From NCBI GenBank assembly GCA_020072645.1, contig JAIQGK010000004.1:24117-88116 (forward strand): a DNA stretch of 64,000 nt, given 5' to 3'. The stretch comes from Terriglobia bacterium. GTDB lineage: Bacteria; Acidobacteriota; Terriglobia; Terriglobales; Acidobacteriaceae. Shown piece by piece: positions 63,480 through 64,000 of this stretch (position 1 is the stretch's first letter; each line of letters opens with the position of its first letter). The position numbers and the translations under genes are program-made. The notes under the pieces were generated by a model, which was given only the letters and a program-made list of their open reading frames with translations, did no database searches and was not told the origin of the DNA.

Positions 63480-64000
63480 TTGTCTTCCGGCGACCTGGGC
63501 TTGCCAAAACCCGAGCCATTGCTGCGCGTATCCGCTTTGAGCGTTGACTATGACGCTGCCGGCGGAAACGTCGTCCATGCCTTGCGCAATCTCGATCTTG
63601 AGATTGCCAACGGAGAGAGCGTTGGCGTGCTGGGCGAGTCAGGCTCCGGCAAAAGCTCACTGGCTCTGGCGCTGCTGCGGCTGCTTCCAAAAAACGCGCG
63701 TGTGGTTTCAGGAAGCATTGATTATCGCGGCCAAAATGTAGCGAAACTCTCTCCCGCAGATTTAAGAGCGATGCGCGGCGCTGAAGTTGCGCTGATTTCG
63801 CAGGAGCCTGCGCTGGCGCTGAATCCGGTTTTGTCATTGGGGCAGCAGCTTGCCGACGTGTTGCGGGCGCATGCAAAACTTACGCGCCGGGAAGTAATCG
63901 CGCGCTGCACTGAGATGTTAGGCCAGGTTGGGTTTGACGATCCTGAGCGTATTTTGCGCGCTTATCCGCACGAACTGAGCGGAGGACAGCGGCAGCGTGT
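63480..64000 (+). CDS. Oligopeptide/dipeptide ABC transporter ATP-binding protein (partial)
   Basis: The frame is open to the right edge, so the C-terminus is missing. I take the TTG at 63480 as start, because the frame is closed by a TAA at 63432 and no ATG precedes the domain; GGGAG lies 12 bp upstream. Walker A GESGSGKSS, the Q-loop ISQEPALALNPV, and the signature LSGGQRQR mark an ABC ATPase of the Opp/Dpp (nickel/peptide) type, which normally pairs with a second ATPase and two permeases. Those genes would follow beyond the window. Confidence 0.88.
   Translation, partial: MSSGDLGLPKPEPLLRVSALSVDYDAAGGNVVHALRNLDLEIANGESVGVLGESGSGKSSLALALLRLLPKNARVVSGSIDYRGQNVAKLSPADLRAMRGAEVALISQEPALALNPVLSLGQQLADVLRAHAKLTRREVIARCTEMLGQVGFDDPERILRAYPHELSGGQRQR

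Overview
The window looks like a chromosomal segment of an acidobacterium, probably class Terriglobia (inferred from gene content, not from any search). The signs are a CadC-like winged helix fused to a TolB-type beta-propeller, an orphan duplicated ABC permease of the ADOP type, SBBP-repeat and choice-of-anchor-D secreted proteins, a secretin plus GspG-like prepilins, and short dispersed intergenic repeats.

Left part (1-17.5 kb): the 3' end of a secreted TIG-like protein; a membrane winged-helix/propeller regulator (2760-580, minus) divergent from a 2808-residue secreted protein that combines a lipase domain, NHL repeats and many choice-of-anchor-D repeats (3132-11558); then a four-gene minus-strand operon (15624-11794) of a MoxR-type AAA+ ATPase, a lytic transglycosylase, a VirB9-like protein and a VirB10-like protein, whose three junctions are all 4-bp ATGA overlaps. 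An excisionase-like gene and a tyrosine integrase follow on the plus strand, and the integrase ends 23 bp from the 3' end of tRNA-His (17423-17498, minus). This is the layout of a mobile island in a tRNA gene. The reduced VirB1/VirB9/VirB10 set with a MoxR ATPase, and no visible VirB4, VirB6, VirB8, VirB11 or VirD4, is my best candidate for an unusual system.

Middle part (17.5-32 kb): an FmdB zinc ribbon, a YheT-type hydrolase and an unknown gene, then a decaying siphovirus-like prophage (about 20.4-31.1 kb). It keeps a capsid protein with a lost or replaced N-terminus, a head-tail connector, a gp10-like protein, a neck/tail gene stopped by an amber codon, a tail tube protein, tail chaperones with a probable -1 frameshift, a truncated tape measure, an HNH nuclease with a frameshift, a GH108 endolysin, a holin-lipoprotein fusion and an integrase that is frameshifted and lacks a catalytic arginine. 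Terminase and portal are absent. An intact lipoprotein gene and a decayed paralogue sit between the chaperones and the tape measure.

Right part (32-64 kb): mostly ordinary chromosomal genes. These are imuB (translesion synthesis), a DUF4142 lipoprotein, pepA, smpB, a secretin with a C-terminal cohesin-like domain followed by two pseudopilins, hutU and hutI of histidine degradation, a CapA-like protein, an M1 aminopeptidase, engB, an acyl-CoA synthetase, an RluA-type pseudouridine synthase, an Hsp15-like S4 protein, a large SBBP propeller protein, an ADOP permease, a glucanase-like lipoprotein, and the start of an Opp/Dpp-type ABC ATPase cut by the window edge.
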